This document shows, piece by piece, positions 11,541 through 24,007 of a stretch of DNA of 64,000 bases. Below the pieces are notes generated by a model. It was not told the DNA's origin and searched no databases. It saw nothing but the letters and a program-made list of their open reading frames with translations. Each line of letters begins with the position of its first letter. The first letter of the stretch is position 1. Position numbers and translations under genes: made by a program. Origin of the DNA: Micromussa lordhowensis (lineage: Eukaryota; Cnidaria; Anthozoa; Scleractinia; Lobophylliidae); NCBI GenBank assembly GCA_964020085.1, contig OZ026604.1:5459667-5523666 (forward strand), in the 5' to 3' direction.

Positions 11541-13385
11541 TTATTCGTCATCGATAGTCGAGTTCCTCAAATAACGACAGTCCTTTAACTCATTCATCAT
11601 TTCGGCAAGCGTCTTTCCTTGGTTTGTCTCTTTTTGAGATTCCAAGCTCGAAAACCCTCCTCCCGACGTTTTCCTGTGCTTTCTATCGATCAAAATTCGC
11701 GTTGCCATTGCAGCCTGACTGACACGTCGAATATTGGTGACACCGCTGGCCGACGTTTTGCCAGAGTCAATTCCACTCAGAGACTTTCTTCCTGACTTTA
11801 AGCTAGGCGTTTTTGATGCCGTTTCCTCCATTACATAATGCCTCAAGTAGCTTTCGGTGGGCCTTTGCAACTCTTCCAATCTCTCCTTTGTTGACAGCTT
11901 TCGTTCAGGAAATGCAATTTGACGGTTTTCTGAAGTGGGTTTGGAAGCTTTTGCGCGAAATCTTTCTGCAGCGACTGCAAATAGGGCCAAGCGACGAAAG
12001 CTACCCAGCGCGTCGACATTTTGCCCTGTTTCACTTGTCAGGCTCTGTTCCTTGTCTGTCTTTCCATTTGACGAACCTGAGGAATTACCGTTTACTACAA
12101 TTCCCTGAGGCGCTAAGACAGTTGATATTTTTCTCCGAGAAGTTCTGTTATGTTCAGTCCACGCGTTACCATGGTGATAAACTCCTCCGGTTGCACCTGC
12201 TTCTTGTGTCGAGCTTGTTAACACATGCAAATGTCTTGTGCTTTTATTTCCCGATAAGTTTACCTTTTTGGAAACGAGTTTATCGCTTTCTATACCTGCT
12301 TCGTCGTCACTACCCGAGTTAAAATTAAAATTAGTGCCTTTTTGTGTTTGATCCGGTGTTTGTTCTCCTGCAATTGGAGACTCCCTGCAAAGATAAACGT
12401 CGCTTGCATCGATTTCAGGATTTTGAAATTGTCCATTTGTAATTAAAGCCCCAGGTGATTTGGATTGTATAATTTTGTCTACATTGCTTTCCTGTGGTTC
12501 GATGTTGTCGTTTGAAACAACTGGTAGCTCTTGAAAACTGGAAGTGCTTCCATGTGAAGTTTTTCTCTGATTGTCGAGAACTTTCTTGGAAACGTTTGCC
12601 AAACTGTCTTTGATATATTTGTTCTTTACTTCAGCGCTTGTCTCATTAACCATTCTGAAAGTTGTGTTTGCACTTGAAGATGTCGAACGCGTCTGAGAAT
12701 TCATTTTCTCTAGCGAATAATCCGGATCAGATTTCGAATTCGATAAGGGCGTATAATGCAGACTAGCGAGTTCACTTGGTAGTTTTGCGCTTAAAAAATT
12801 GGCTCTCAGCTTACTTTGATTTCTCGACGAAGTGCTTTTGAAGATATGCGATTCTGAACCCCCAGATTGAGGTGGAAAATCCCTTGATGGTACTGCTAAA
12901 TCAAGTTGACCAGTAGTGAGTTTTCTTCGTGGTAAAGTGACGATAACCTCGCTGTCTTCGCTTGTTTGACTCGAAGACTGCAGTGGATCACTGATCTGAC
13001 GTATCATTCTTTTCGTACTTTTTGTCTCACCCGACGCAAAAGACAATTTCCTGTATCTCATATCGCTCGGGACAGATACCTTCCGAAGTCGTGGGTTAAT
13101 TTCCATATTTTCCCTGATTCCAGAATAAAGATTAGAAATTGAACCAGCTCTTGATCGTCTCGGAGAATTAATGTCCATCAGCGATGTTTCCATGCTCGGA
13201 TTTTTGCTGGTTTCGGCCGCGAATACGTTCGCCAGTGTTTCCTGCCTGTTTGAGATTTTTTTAATAGTCTTCTCTTGCTCTCTTTGAAACTGGTCGAGGC
13301 GCTTTTGCAGTATGGACCGCTCATGAAGATAAGCCTGTGAAACCCTTCCATCATTTGATAAACCTGCCGTTTTTCTTTTATCCAT
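11541..13385 (-). CDS. CRYLR-tail family protein 2 (614 aa, unknown function)
   Basis: The longest cluster member, one open exon of 614 codons. Residues 20-50 form a short charged, probably coiled-coil motif (LHERSILQKRLDQFQREQEK). The same pattern, acidic residue, then Leu, a Phe/Tyr about ten residues later and a basic run, recurs in the genes at 16825, 21347, 26001 and 29100. The middle is low-complexity Ser/Thr/Asn/Lys with many basic-Ser sites (RKVSVP, YRKLSFAS, RRKISTV). The tail is LAEMMNELKDCRYLRNSTID (Cys 603). No membrane segment or enzyme motif is visible. The Met start is used because the frame is closed just upstream. The large opposite-strand open frame at 11813-12322 is a shadow. 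Confidence 0.75.
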   Translation of the reverse strand: MDKRKTAGLSNDGRVSQAYLHERSILQKRLDQFQREQEKTIKKISNRQETLANVFAAETSKNPSMETSLMDINSPRRSRAGSISNLYSGIRENMEINPRLRKVSVPSDMRYRKLSFASGETKSTKRMIRQISDPLQSSSQTSEDSEVIVTLPRRKLTTGQLDLAVPSRDFPPQSGGSESHIFKSTSSRNQSKLRANFLSAKLPSELASLHYTPLSNSKSDPDYSLEKMNSQTRSTSSSANTTFRMVNETSAEVKNKYIKDSLANVSKKVLDNQRKTSHGSTSSFQELPVVSNDNIEPQESNVDKIIQSKSPGALITNGQFQNPEIDASDVYLCRESPIAGEQTPDQTQKGTNFNFNSGSDDEAGIESDKLVSKKVNLSGNKSTRHLHVLTSSTQEAGATGGVYHHGNAWTEHNRTSRRKISTVLAPQGIVVNGNSSGSSNGKTDKEQSLTSETGQNVDALGSFRRLALFAVAAERFRAKASKPTSENRQIAFPERKLSTKERLEELQRPTESYLRHYVMEETASKTPSLKSGRKSLSGIDSGKTSASGVTNIRRVSQAAMATRILIDRKHRKTSGGGFSSLESQKETNQGKTLAEMMNELKDCRYLRNSTIDDE

Positions 13386-14842
13386 CGGAAAACTGTTGAC
13401 AGAGTTTCAACTCACATCGGTGAAGATCAGTGTTTGTCTAAGCCGTAATCACAAGAAGATATCCTAAAGCGATTCCTACCTGTTTCGCGTTAATAATAAA
13501 AAAAAGACTGCCGAAAAATATCATCCCATGATTAAGCTGTTTAGTAAGCAAAAGAAATATATGTTCCGGAAGATTCCGAACCTAATGATGGACGATCCAA
13601 TTGGAAAATATGGTACTTGTAACTATATGACCTGCAGGTCAATATTAGTTAAAAATACATACAGCGATCGACAATCGAAACATGTTTGCACTTCGTGAAT
13701 AATTGAAATTCAAATCTGGTTGATGGCTACGTTTTTTAACGTGCATTAGACTTAATTAAAATAGTATTTTTGCTTTAGCACTCAAAGGTGTGTAAAACCT
13801 TACTTCTGATGAATGACGGATCTTTTTTAAATTTCTTCAAGCTCTGAATACTATTGTTAAACTTGAAGTAATTGCTATTTTAATGGAATAAATTGCTGTC
13901 AAAATTATCACTACGAGCAATCTTAACAACAAGTTATTCGATACGTTTCAAACTACTTCTAATGAAAACTCCGCCCACATCAATTTATAATTTAAATTTT
14001 TACTGAAATGTGGCGGAAAAATTTACTGGCCAAAGAAAGGAGACAAATACTAAAATTCAGCGGGAAACCTGTGTAGAATCGAAGGCAATATACTCGAGTG
14101 TAACAGACAAAATCAAGCAATAGTTATAGTTGCGTTGTTGTCATTTTGTAGGCCGTTTAAAGGCTACACAATCCTTTAATCTGAAAATATTGTACTAAAG
14201 GTAAATTTTAATGAGTGGGTTGCCAACCAAGGCAAACGTCAATGCCTACTGGAAAGTGGTATAACTCAACATCTCGTGGCCTGTTATAGCATAGCCATTG
14301 GCGTAGTAGGGAGAAGGGGTGTGACCATTGCCAAAAGATTGCGCTGCAGATGATCTTGGTCATCGCGACGTCATCATTCGCCATCTGCGGGAAGTTTTGA
14401 GTAATATTGTTAAAGAGGCTACGTCATGGTTTGTACATCTTGAAAAGTTTAGCCTAAATGTTTTCAAGCTCATCGTTTGTAATTCGTGTCAATCTTCTGC
14501 ATCCTCAGCCATCCTTGCCCCTTTATAGTTTGCTATTATCTCTTTGGTATTTCAAGTTTATCTTAGTAAACAACTATTTTCGGGTTTCCTTCAATTTATA
14601 GGCGATTTTGTACGCGGTCAAAACAACTGTAAATGCTACGTACGACGGGAGCTCAATTAGATCAGTTTTCAAAGTAATTACTCTAGCCAATCACAAAGCA
14701 CAGACAATACAGTGAACCAATCAAAACTCAAAGTAAGGACAGGTTGCGCCTGACATAACGCGCGAGAAATCGCGTGCGAGCGCGTCACAGTTGCTTTGTA
14801 TTTTACTTCTGATTGGATGAAAAAGTGGCGAGAGCTTTTTAA
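13386..14842. other. Intergenic DNA
   Basis: No gene supported. AT-rich, including the presumed promoter side of the 614-residue gene; the frames seen are short and atypical. Confidence 0.5.
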
Positions 14843-15249
14843 GGCGGGACTAAACCTAAAAGCCGTATTTTGGCTGGGTATTATGTTTTTAATGCCAATA
14901 TCTCGCTTACGTTTCAAGCAATCAAGAATCTCTATGCTCATCCCACATATCTATGTTTTGGGTTGTTTTGTGAATTTTTGGTGATTTTTAGGTATATTTG
15001 GAGAGAAATAGTTTTTCTCAAAGGATTAGTAAAATTGATGGAAATAGGAAATTTGGAAGATTTGTTGTTGTTTTAAAATTAGAGTTTGAAATTAAAAATT
15101 GGTACATACACTCCAAACAGTTGCTTAACAACCTAGGTGCCATTGTGGGGTCGGGCAACTGTCTGGTGATGTTCCAAAACCCTTTTTTTCCCTTTCAACC
15201 TCTCTATAAACTTACCAAAATTTCACCTAAATTCAGGTTTAGTCCCGCC
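14843..15249. mobile_element. MITE family B, intact copy with TTAA duplications
   Basis: Termini GGCGGGACTAAACCT and AGGTTTAGTCCCGCC are perfect inverted repeats flanked by TTAA at 14839-14842 and 15250-15253. The 407-bp interior shares long blocks with 4492-4899. The open frames at 14796-15372 are within or across the MITE and are not genes. Confidence 0.8.
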
Positions 15250-15439
15250 TTAAGCCTATCACGTAGCGTGATTATGAAAACTTCTTTATTGACTCAAATA
15301 TTACTTAACCTGCCATTTTACCCCACCTCGTTCACACACATAATCAACATCAACCACGCAGGTGCTAATTAAAGCCAACTCCTAAATACACACAATAGGA
15401 CCAGAATACGGACAAGAGGACAAGAATAGCCCTTATGTG

Positions 15440-15640
15440 TGATGACGTCAGACTAGCACAAATCACCACCAAGCCTCGTTTTGATAACGCAAAATGTAAA
15501 TTTTATGATGAAACAATTCCCACAGCAGTAAAGATGAAAAGAATACCCATGTGAAAACAACACGAAGGCAACGAAAAATTTAGAAAATGTCGCCCAAACG
15601 AGGCTTGGTGGTGAATTTTGAGAATGTGACGTAATCACGC
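15440..15640. repeat. Foldback repeat
   Basis: CACCACCAAGCCTCGTTT (about 15466-15483) is mirrored by AAACGAGGCTTGGTGGTG (about 15597-15614), with flanking GTGATGACGTCA/TGTGACGTAATCAC blocks. Non-coding. Confidence 0.65.
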
Positions 15641-16824
15641 ATAAGGCCTATTACAACCTCGTCATGAAGTTCGTGACACGTTTGCAATCACCACAAATTG
15701 TTCCAGTTAATAATTTTAACTTTTAGATCAAAAATGCTCATTTTCCGAAGATGTCGCCAGTTGATTCGGTATTTTTTTCGATTGACACTTTTAGATTATT
15801 ATCTAATGCTTTCCAACATATCACCTTCGTACCACGTTGGGAATCCCAATTCCGAACAAATCCCGAGGATAGACGAATAGTTTCGCGAACGTTTCCCGAG
15901 GATTCGGTTGGTTCCAGGAATATTACCGAACGTTTGACATGGGAACGGTTTGCATCAAGATACTTTCGTAACACGCCCAGATTAATGAACGAAAATTCGC
16001 CGAGCACGATTGCCCAGCCGTTACTGTTGAAAACTTTCGTTTTTTTTGGTGGAATTGTCGGTAAACAAAATGGAGCGTAATGGTATAGAACGTCGTTTGA
16101 GTTGGCACGTGATATTTCACCTGTGCATCTGTTATTCAAGGCAATAATTAATGTTAAGCAAAATCAAACGCGCCGTGCATGCTTAGCAAAAAGAAAAAGC
16201 CGAAAACACACATTTGACTAGCTGCGATATACAGATTAAATTTCATATTCTCAAAGGCGTTTATTTAATTTTGTTCAGCTAGCGAAGATGTCGTCTAAGA
16301 TTATTCGATTAGATATAAAATTATCAGCAAGGTACGTTTGAATAATCTACAACAACGAGGTTTTTCAGGAAATTCTCATTATCTTTGCTAAAAGTAAGTA
16401 GATTAGTATTATTATTAAAGGTGGTGAAAGTTTGATGTACAATATACTGAACAGAATTTCACTTAAATTTTCATAACCGTAATTGAACATCGTCTCTGTT
16501 TTATAAATTCAAAGCAACCATATATTTATAGCACTTTAAGCTTCATGTTTGTTTTTTTCAAACGGAAAATGATCCCGTTTCCGCTACTCAACCTTTTTCT
16601 GGCTTTCAAAATATAGGATTAAAGCGTATAATTCTTGGAAATATTTTTCTCACACTGGTTTAGCCAACGCAAAAGACCTCAGATATAAATAATCGTAACG
16701 CTTATTATTGGCAAAGAACGGGGTCCTTTGATAAAACTTTGCGGTTTTTGACTGATTTCTGACGAAACTCGTACTAATTCAACCATAGTTTACATAACGA
16801 CAATGTTGTTTTTGGCCCGCCGCG
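15641..16824. other. Intergenic DNA
   Basis: Two overlapping open frames on opposite strands (15751-16080 plus, 15738-16139 minus) have no recognisable features and cannot both be real, so neither is called. Otherwise AT-rich DNA. Confidence 0.45.
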
Positions 16825-17967
16825 TCAAATTCGATTGCTTTCTTGGCTTTCTTTGGAAAACCTCAAGTATCGACAATATCTTAGGTCTTCAATATTGTGT
16901 TCTTTGTCGCTGAGAGCGGTCGGCTCAAAGAGGTCGTCTTGAAATGTTTGGAGAGGCTTGGCGATATCCTTGTTAGATGATTTATGTTCGTGGGCGTTTT
17001 GTAAGGATTGAAAAGTATCAGCTTGACCATTTGGCTCCTCTTTGGCGGCTATTCGCTTGGCGGGAAACTTGGATTGCTTTCTGGAATCGTGCGAGGAACC
17101 ACGAGGCGGTGCTACTTTTAAATTCATCACTATCTGTGAATTGGCGGATGTTTTTGGTCGAGAAAGAATACTTCCCGAATCACGTTGAGTTTGAAGTGAA
17201 TGCATCCTTGAACTTGCATCCGCTACTCGTGGCGAAAGCCGGCCCCTTCTCGCTGTAGTTTCGCCGTTGCTGTGTCGATTCGAAGTCGAAATGTGTATTT
17301 TCTTTCTCATCATCTCTGGCGTCGTTTTCAAAAGTGGTTGTAGCATTGCCACTGGAGCCGTTTTGGACCTTTCCAGCTTTTTATGTCCCATCTCTTGCCA
17401 ATCGCTTGCTTCTCTCTCCAGTTGTAAGCCGTCGTGAATCTGAGGCGAGCCAATGGACCTTGCTCTTGATTTGGTTCCATCATTCGATGCTGTCCTTTCG
17501 CCTGATTTCACAGCATGGCGAGCGACACGGTGGTCACCTTTGAGGGCGGGGAAAGACGAAGTGTTTGTGCTACGAATGCTTAATCCGTCTAATACCTCAG
17601 GAAAGCTCTGTGTGCGACGAAGTTTCGACTTTTGCCCATTTGTGGCAGGACTTCGGGGAGGGTGAACACTGCCGCTAGCCTCTGCATTGTTCAAAGCATG
17701 CGTTCCTAACAGCGGATCTTTTGCGAGAGCCTTCATTGATTCTCTGATTTCACCGAGTTTGCTTGTAACTCCAGCAATCTCTTTATTGTGAATCTTTTGA
17801 TACGCGTTGATTCTGCGACGAAGAATATGGTCCTCATGCTCATTTAATGTCGAGATGCGTTTGGTAGAGGATGATCCAATCCGTTCAGCAGGCTCCTTGC
17901 TGTCGTGCGAAGACATCCTTCTGCTTGTTGCTTTCAGTAACAATTGAACGCAATAACCATTTGGCAT
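16825..17967 (-). CDS. CRYLR-tail family protein 3 (380 aa, unknown function)
   Basis: Single exon. Residues 42-80 carry the shared helical motif (LNEHEDHILRRRINAYQKIH, then a second helix ending in SMKAL). The middle is Ser/Arg-rich and has two sites of the RxxSxP / RxxTxP form (RRTQSFP, RSKTAP), which look like basophilic-kinase and 14-3-3 mode-1 sites. The tail is HNIEDLRYCRYLRFSKES (Cys 365). An internal Met at residue 18 (MSSHDSKEP) is an alternative and perhaps better start. No transmembrane or catalytic feature is seen. It is on the same strand as the genes on either side. Confidence 0.75.
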   Translation of the reverse strand: MPNGYCVQLLLKATSRRMSSHDSKEPAERIGSSSTKRISTLNEHEDHILRRRINAYQKIHNKEIAGVTSKLGEIRESMKALAKDPLLGTHALNNAEASGSVHPPRSPATNGQKSKLRRTQSFPEVLDGLSIRSTNTSSFPALKGDHRVARHAVKSGERTASNDGTKSRARSIGSPQIHDGLQLEREASDWQEMGHKKLERSKTAPVAMLQPLLKTTPEMMRKKIHISTSNRHSNGETTARRGRLSPRVADASSRMHSLQTQRDSGSILSRPKTSANSQIVMNLKVAPPRGSSHDSRKQSKFPAKRIAAKEEPNGQADTFQSLQNAHEHKSSNKDIAKPLQTFQDDLFEPTALSDKEHNIEDLRYCRYLRFSKESQESNRI

Positions 17968-20900
17968 GTGCCACTTGAGACCGAAATTCGATATGGAACA
18001 TCACAGAATGTCTGATTGCGAAAGCTTTTCCGCTAATTCTTCAGCCAGATTTTGTCTTTTTGAATTTTCTTTTCACTGGAAGCACTGATTATCAACGAGA
18101 ACTCCTCTATTCTTTCCAAATCAAAGAAGTCCTTCTGTTGTTTTCTTTGTCCCTGGGGATAGCTATATACCAAACTACGCTTTAGTTCTTATTATTTTTT
18201 AACATGCAAATTTGAATCTTTCTCCTGTGTTTTGCTGTCGTTGCTGGGCGATGTGAAGAGCTATATCGTTTCTATTTACCACTAACTGTGCTCCGGGCAC
18301 TGCTACAAAGAACCACCTGCCCAAGGAACTGGCAATCTGCCACGCTTATCGAAGTGCTTATATCCTGTTGATATTCTTGGTTGCCCGTTTCTCCTGTGCG
18401 CAGTCACCAAACTAAGTATTTCGATTCAGGTTCATCTTTTATCGCCCGGGTAAAATCTATCATTAGAATTATTCAAAGCAGAAACGCCCAAAATTCTACC
18501 CAGCCATTCACACGTATGACCAGTGATATTACTGACAGTGTTCAAAAGATTTAAAGCAATAATAAAAGATGTAATTAGTTTATATAATCACGCCTTCTTG
18601 AGAATGCACGGAAACAGCGCTTTATCCTGTCAATTTTATTTGCCACTCATGACTTACATTACCGCAATGAAGGGAAAACACTTTATATAAATACAATTAT
18701 TATATAAATATAGAATTGATTATGGGAGAAACTTCCTACTTTACGTTTTGCTTTTTTTGGAACTCTTCTGCTGTTGTGAAATTGTTTATTTAGTATGTAG
18801 TGCATTTGACTTAATATTTATGTATTTCGTTTTTTATAGTCGTTATTTAAATTGCATCGTAACAGTCCAAAACAGTTTTGCTAATAAACAAAAACTGAAT
18901 CACTGAATCAAGTTCTCATGTTTCCTTGAGTTCAACTAAAAACATACAGAACAGTTCGAAATATCAATTCTTCATACTGATTGCATACACCTCTTTCAAT
19001 GTTGAATATGATAACCCATCGAGGAGCTAATAATGTCTTTCTAGACGACTTTCGTTTCATCGCTTCATATTTAAGCAGAAAGAAGTATAAATAAGGGGAA
19101 AGTTGGGTTTCATAAAGTGAACAAGTGACAGTAATTGCAGAGAAATGTCGAGTCTTTCCACCATCTCGATAAGGAAGTCGTCAGTTGAATCGTTTGTCCG
19201 TTAGACTATAAGGCACGGTCGTTCTTTTAAAGCTGAATAAGCTGAACTTCGTTAGTTTAACACATGAATCAAATAGCAAGCTCTGTGTGCCCGATTTCAA
19301 TCTTTCTCCACGCTGACTTGGCATGTTGAGCCTCGCCAGGTGCAAGGAGTTTATATAATGTTATTTATACACACGTACTAACAAAAGGTTTGCCAATTCG
19401 TTTCAAAAAGAAATTCATGTACATGTATGCAACACCCAAGAGATGCGTTTAGCCAAAAGCTCAAAAAGGGTTTTTCTTACAGAACTACTCCAAGGGAAAA
19501 TTCATTCAACAAAATCCTTGTTTTCTAGTTATGCAAAGTCATCCATAAATAACCAGTTTGAAATTGACACGCTATACGTCACTGAAAACTTGCATAAGCC
19601 GCAACGCGTGATTGAAAGGATATCCTCCATGGACTTTGTACCTTCGATTATAAATAGTCTTTTTCCTACCGTTCATACCTGTATAATATGTGTGGAACAG
19701 CACGGTCGTGCTATTAAAATTACCTTCTACTGTCACTACAGTTATTTCATAATACAGCGAGCACTGGTGGACACGAAAAGGAAGAACAAAGGCTCCATCC
19801 AAGGAAAACATCGTAATCATGACAAACTAGTAAGTAGCACTTCCCTTTGGTTTAAATTTTAAAAGTCACGATTCATAACTGCCACATCACAGTAACTATG
19901 TTACATCTCTGGCTCGGCTTGCTTTCTAACCTGAGGAATTATCTTCAACGCGGCTAAAAGGCTTAGATCATTCAGACTCGAAAAAGTGGAGCATACAATC
20001 GCATCTATCTTTGACATTGAGGAATGCTTTCATTACAATATTTATTCTTTAATTAAACGACCTTTGTTCTTTGATTTCAATCTTGGCAGATGACGAATCT
20101 AAAAAGTGTCAAAAGTTAAAAGAAAACTGTTGTTACATTGTTGCTATTTCAAAGAAGTCTACAACGCAATCCAAATGAAAAAGTTTTTCATAGTTAATGA
20201 CTTTGCATGACTTTGATGCCAGTGCTACGCAGTTCATAGTTTTCAGCCTCGTGCGTCACTCGCGCATGTCACACGCGCGACCGTGGGTTAAAGTCCGAAA
20301 CTGATGACTTGACTACGTCATGAAAACTGAATCTTTCAGATACAGTCCAACAGCGAATAAACGGGCTTTTAGGGGATCAATTTTGTTTAACTGCGTACGA
20401 AGACATTTCCGATCGTGAAACTGGATAAAAGAAAGATCGGACGTTGAGAATCATGATTCCTAGAAAAAGGCCAGCTTTTCTAGGCCTGTCACAAAATAAT
20501 ACAAAAAGTTAAAAAGTTGATAAATTTCGCTTTAACTTTGCCAAAATTATTCTTTCTCTTTATCGAGTCTCGGGAGAGGTTGGAAGAAATTCACGTTCAT
20601 CTATCTTCTTTATGCCAAGTGGCGCATAAGGTATGACAGGCAGAACGTTTATAAATTCATTTCTCGCTTTCACGTCGCAACTAAAAAAAAAGTAAGCTGT
20701 GCACGTATTTTTAGTGTGGTTAATTAATTGGTCATCCCTGACGACAGACATTAAAATTTATGGTCCATTATCGGCTTAACGCCACAATAGAAGCATTAAT
20801 TTCTTAATTCGCGTTGCGCAAACTACCTTAAATTCGTTCGAGCTCATTTTCTAGCCTCTAAGAACAGTCTCCTCACGGCTGGCAGTACAATTTGGTGAAT

Positions 20901-21346
20901 CACTAACAAAAGCAAATTCCTTTAAGATTTCAAAGTCACAAAATTTTGATTTATTTTGGCCTCGTACGAAACTGCCTTTAAATTGAAGGAAGCCCTGGAA
21001 ATAGTAGTTAACTAAGATAGAAAAACACCAAAGAGATAATAATAAACCATAAAGGAACAAGGATGGTTAAGGATGGAGATGATTAACACGGATTACAAAC
21101 GACGAACTTGATAAATTTAGGCTAAACTTTTCAAGATGCACAAAAAGTGACGTAGTTAACACGTTTTTAGGTAAAGGTAAAGTTCATAAGGAGCTAATGG
21201 AAAACGATTTTGTTCCTCACCGAAGCTACTGCTGTTACTTGGGGTATATTTTCTATGTATCTTAGGTGAAATTAATACAGCTAACGACTTGGCAGATTTG
21301 CAGAAGTTTTCTTGGACCAATCCAGTCTTGCGAAAACGCTTGGTCT
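17968..21346. other. Intergenic DNA, no gene seen
   Basis: About 3.4 kb without a convincing gene. The open frame at 19443-19862 has no family features or shared motif. No clear terminal-repeat element was recognised. Confidence 0.45.
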
Positions 21347-22706
21347 TCAAGTTTCTTTTAATGACAGACCAATCACTGAACCTTTGGAGCTCTGCTTTCG
21401 CAGTCGGCTTGAGGTGGTGTCTTTGTAGGGTAGTGTTTCTTGCCAGAATAGATTTCGTTCAATGCTCTTTTCCGTTATGTTTGAGTGATCGAGTTTTATT
21501 CCCAGCCGCTGAGATGAAGGCCTCATGACTAACTTACAAGCACTTCTTCGCGCCAGTAGTCGGCCATCTTCCTTCTTGCTGGGTATTTCTGCGACGTTTG
21601 GTGATGACGAACTCGTTTTTGACTGACCTGGGACTGTGAAATTCTCGACTTCATCTGCTTCAACGATCGCTTCTTCAATTACAGAAGATGGGGGTCGCTT
21701 GTAGAACGGCGAGTACTTGGAGTGAGAACCCTCTCTCTGCAAGGCATTTAGTTTGCCGTTTTCAAAATTAAAACTCTGATCACAGTTGCTGACTTTTATG
21801 TTGGATATTGTCGTGGGCTGCTCATTTATGTCCAATACTTTCACACGGTTGCTTTCCCTTTCGAGTGGTTCGGCTGTGTTTTGAGCATTCTGTTCAAACG
21901 ACATTTTTATGGCTGCTTCCTTTGCTAGATCTAACTGAAGACTCCCTTCGGTGAAAACAAGGCTCGTTTCCTGCAATTAAAGGCCTCCTTTGCCGTAGCA
22001 ATGGCTGGCTTCCTGTATTCAAAGAATTCTTTCGATGTAACAATGGCTGCACGTGTTTTCCTGCATCCAAAGACTTCCATCGGTACAACAACGGCTGGTT
22101 GTAACCAGCGATGGTTTTCAGGCCTTCTTGTGTAGCTGAGCTCATCTCTCCGACACTTGAGCTTCTTTTCCGTTCGTGCATTCTCAAAAATGAATTTCTT
22201 TGCTGATGTAAATTCTCTGGGAGTTGATTCTCGTTTCTTGTTTCATCTTTTTCGTAAGTCTGACCAGTAGCGGTAACTCTCGGCGTGGTAGAAGACACGC
22301 TTTCAGTATTGAGCGAGGTTTCGTTTTCAGTTTGCGAAATCCCCGGTGATGTCCTGTCTCTGCTCGCATTTTCTCGGCACTCTTTTGGCTTTCTCTGCCT
22401 AAACGGCATTATATCATCAGCAGACATTACGGTGACACAATTTAGCTCTTGCATAAACTTTTGTAACTCCCAAATGTCGCCATCGATGCTTTTCATTTGT
22501 TTTCGCTTTTCTTGCTCGAAACGCCTTAGAGTTTTCCTCAAGTCGTTGTTCTGTCGGACATAGGATGTGGCGAGATTTGGCAAGTCAATTGGCAATTCGC
22601 TCGTTGTGATTCCGTGTGCTTGAACGGCGTAACTCGGACTCCATTTTGTTGAAAAAATGGAAAAAAGGTCGGCGCCGGAAATTGAGTCTGTCCATCTGTG
22701 AGACAC
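21347..22706 (-). pseudogene. CRYLR-tail family member 4, frameshifted and tail-less
   Basis: Two overlapping minus-strand frames (22706-21894, 270 codons, and 21976-21347, 209 codons) look like one former gene with a single frameshift in about 21890-21980. The first part has the family motif at residues 50-88 (VRQNNDLRKTLRRFEQEKRK). It also has a degenerate repeat of about 15 residues (QPLLYRWKSLDAG / QPLLHRKNSLNTG / QPLLRQRRPLIAG). The second part is Ser-rich and basic like the relatives but ends without CRYLR. A sequencing indel or an unseen intron cannot be excluded. Confidence 0.6.
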
Positions 22707-23489
22707 TACTGTTAATTCTGAGCGTTTAGCTCACACATCAAACTTAACAACCTGCTTTTGTTTTTGCCAAATGCTTTATTTCATACTAGTGTTACAGCAG
22801 TCAGTTTAAGAGCTAATAGTTCATTATTTTCGACAATTTCTCGACTAAATATTGGTGATGTGTTAATAATGGTATAAAGCTTTGACCAATTTTCTCATTA
22901 GTACAATAGTGTGGTTAAAAAGACTTTGATCCCTAAGTTTTAGTTTTAACATAATTACGGCAGTAAATGGGATTAAAGAGCCTTCTGTATTGTTATAGTA
23001 ATGTACGTAGCACAAAGGAGGCGTGGTTTTTAATACCGTTTCCAAAACATTCACTGCTTTCACTTACATGTAGGCTCCGTAAACGGAGTTTTCACTCTGA
23101 GAACGCATCAAATGTTTTCCTTCCAGAAGAATTTAAAAATCACCGGTCAGTTTGGTTTTGTGTTTGAGGAAAACGCGGTCAGGAAAATCACGAGATTATC
23201 GTGACGCCATCGTTTCCGAAAAGCTCCGTTTTCAAAATGTTTTTCGTCCACACGAAAACGAAAAGCCGACGTTTTAAAATTCTTCCGGTTTGAAGAGCGC
23301 TTTTCGAAAAGCTCCGCTTTCGTGGCGGATTAGTGTGGATGGTAGGCGGACAAACCGTAGAAAGAAGGCAGCGTTTTCAAATCTCTCCGCTGTAATGTGG
23401 ACGCCGCCTTAAAAAATATGGTAACGAGAAGACTAAGTAGAAAACACTGATTTATGAGGCTGGAAGGTTCATTATTCTAAATTATCCTG
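22707..23489. other. Intergenic DNA with family C repeat
   Basis: Apart from the repeat at 23075-23412, nothing coding is seen. It forms the left half of the divergent spacer between the minus-strand and plus-strand cluster genes. Confidence 0.5.
23075..23412. repeat. Dispersed repeat family C (inverted relative to 36047-36392)
   Basis: Shares GAAAACGGAGCTTTTCGAAA-type blocks, the AAGAGCGCTTTTCGAAAAGC region and CGCCTT ends with the copy at 36047-36392, in opposite orientation. It is rich in AAACG/CGTTT words, non-coding and MITE-like. Confidence 0.6.
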
Positions 23490-23845
23490 GACGTTCCCAC
23501 GACTACGATAGACAAACTAGGTTGACTAACGCGTTGGACATTCCCCTTTGCCGCTTATCAACTCGTCAGCGTTCTTTCGTTTACAGAGGAGCAAAACTAT
23601 GGAACTCTTTAACTCACAATCTTAAGTGTTTAAAATGCCCCAAGAACTTTAAACGTCAATTTGCACATTTGTTAAATAGTTGATTGTAATATTTTAGTAG
23701 GTTGAATGAAATATCGTTTCTTATTTATTGTATTTATTGCTATTATAGTATTTCAATGTGTATTTTTAGAACTTTTCAATTCGTATTTTTCGTTTATATT
23801 GTAGCTGGATAAAGTTTCTATGCATGCATGTATGTATGTAGAGTA
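23490..23845 (+). mobile_element. 3' end of a non-LTR retrotransposon (LINE), truncated
   Basis: From about 23500 to the stop at 23681-23683 the plus strand encodes the C-terminal tail typical of CR1/L2-like reverse transcriptase ORFs: DIPLCRLSTRQRSF, then RGAKLWNSL about 30 residues before the stop. An AT-rich 3' UTR follows, ending in a short GCATGCATGTATGTATGTA tail at about 23821-23840, as in LINE 3' repeats. The 5' part is missing, so this is a dead, 5'-truncated insertion. Confidence 0.75.
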
Positions 23846-24007
23846 AACATTTAACTATTCGAAGTAAAATGCTCCTGGCGGCCTTTCTCAGACTCATTAG
23901 TTGTTACAACAATTATGTTCGAGAAAGAAAAAGGAGAGAAAGATGACAGAATGGGAAACATACTTTTTATCAGAACGCGCGAACGCTGTTCATGCAAGGT
24001 ACCTAGC

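Noticed and set aside
11813..12322. Long plus-strand open frame (169 codons)
   Set aside because: It lies antisense to the 614-codon gene, whose family tail and motif show the minus strand is coding.
15738..16139. Overlapping open frames on both strands
   Set aside because: No recognisable domain, no family motif, and no way to choose a strand.
19443..19862. 139-codon plus-strand frame as a seventh cluster gene
   Set aside because: Lacks the helical motif, basic-Ser sites and CRYLR tail; composition looks like non-coding AT-rich DNA.
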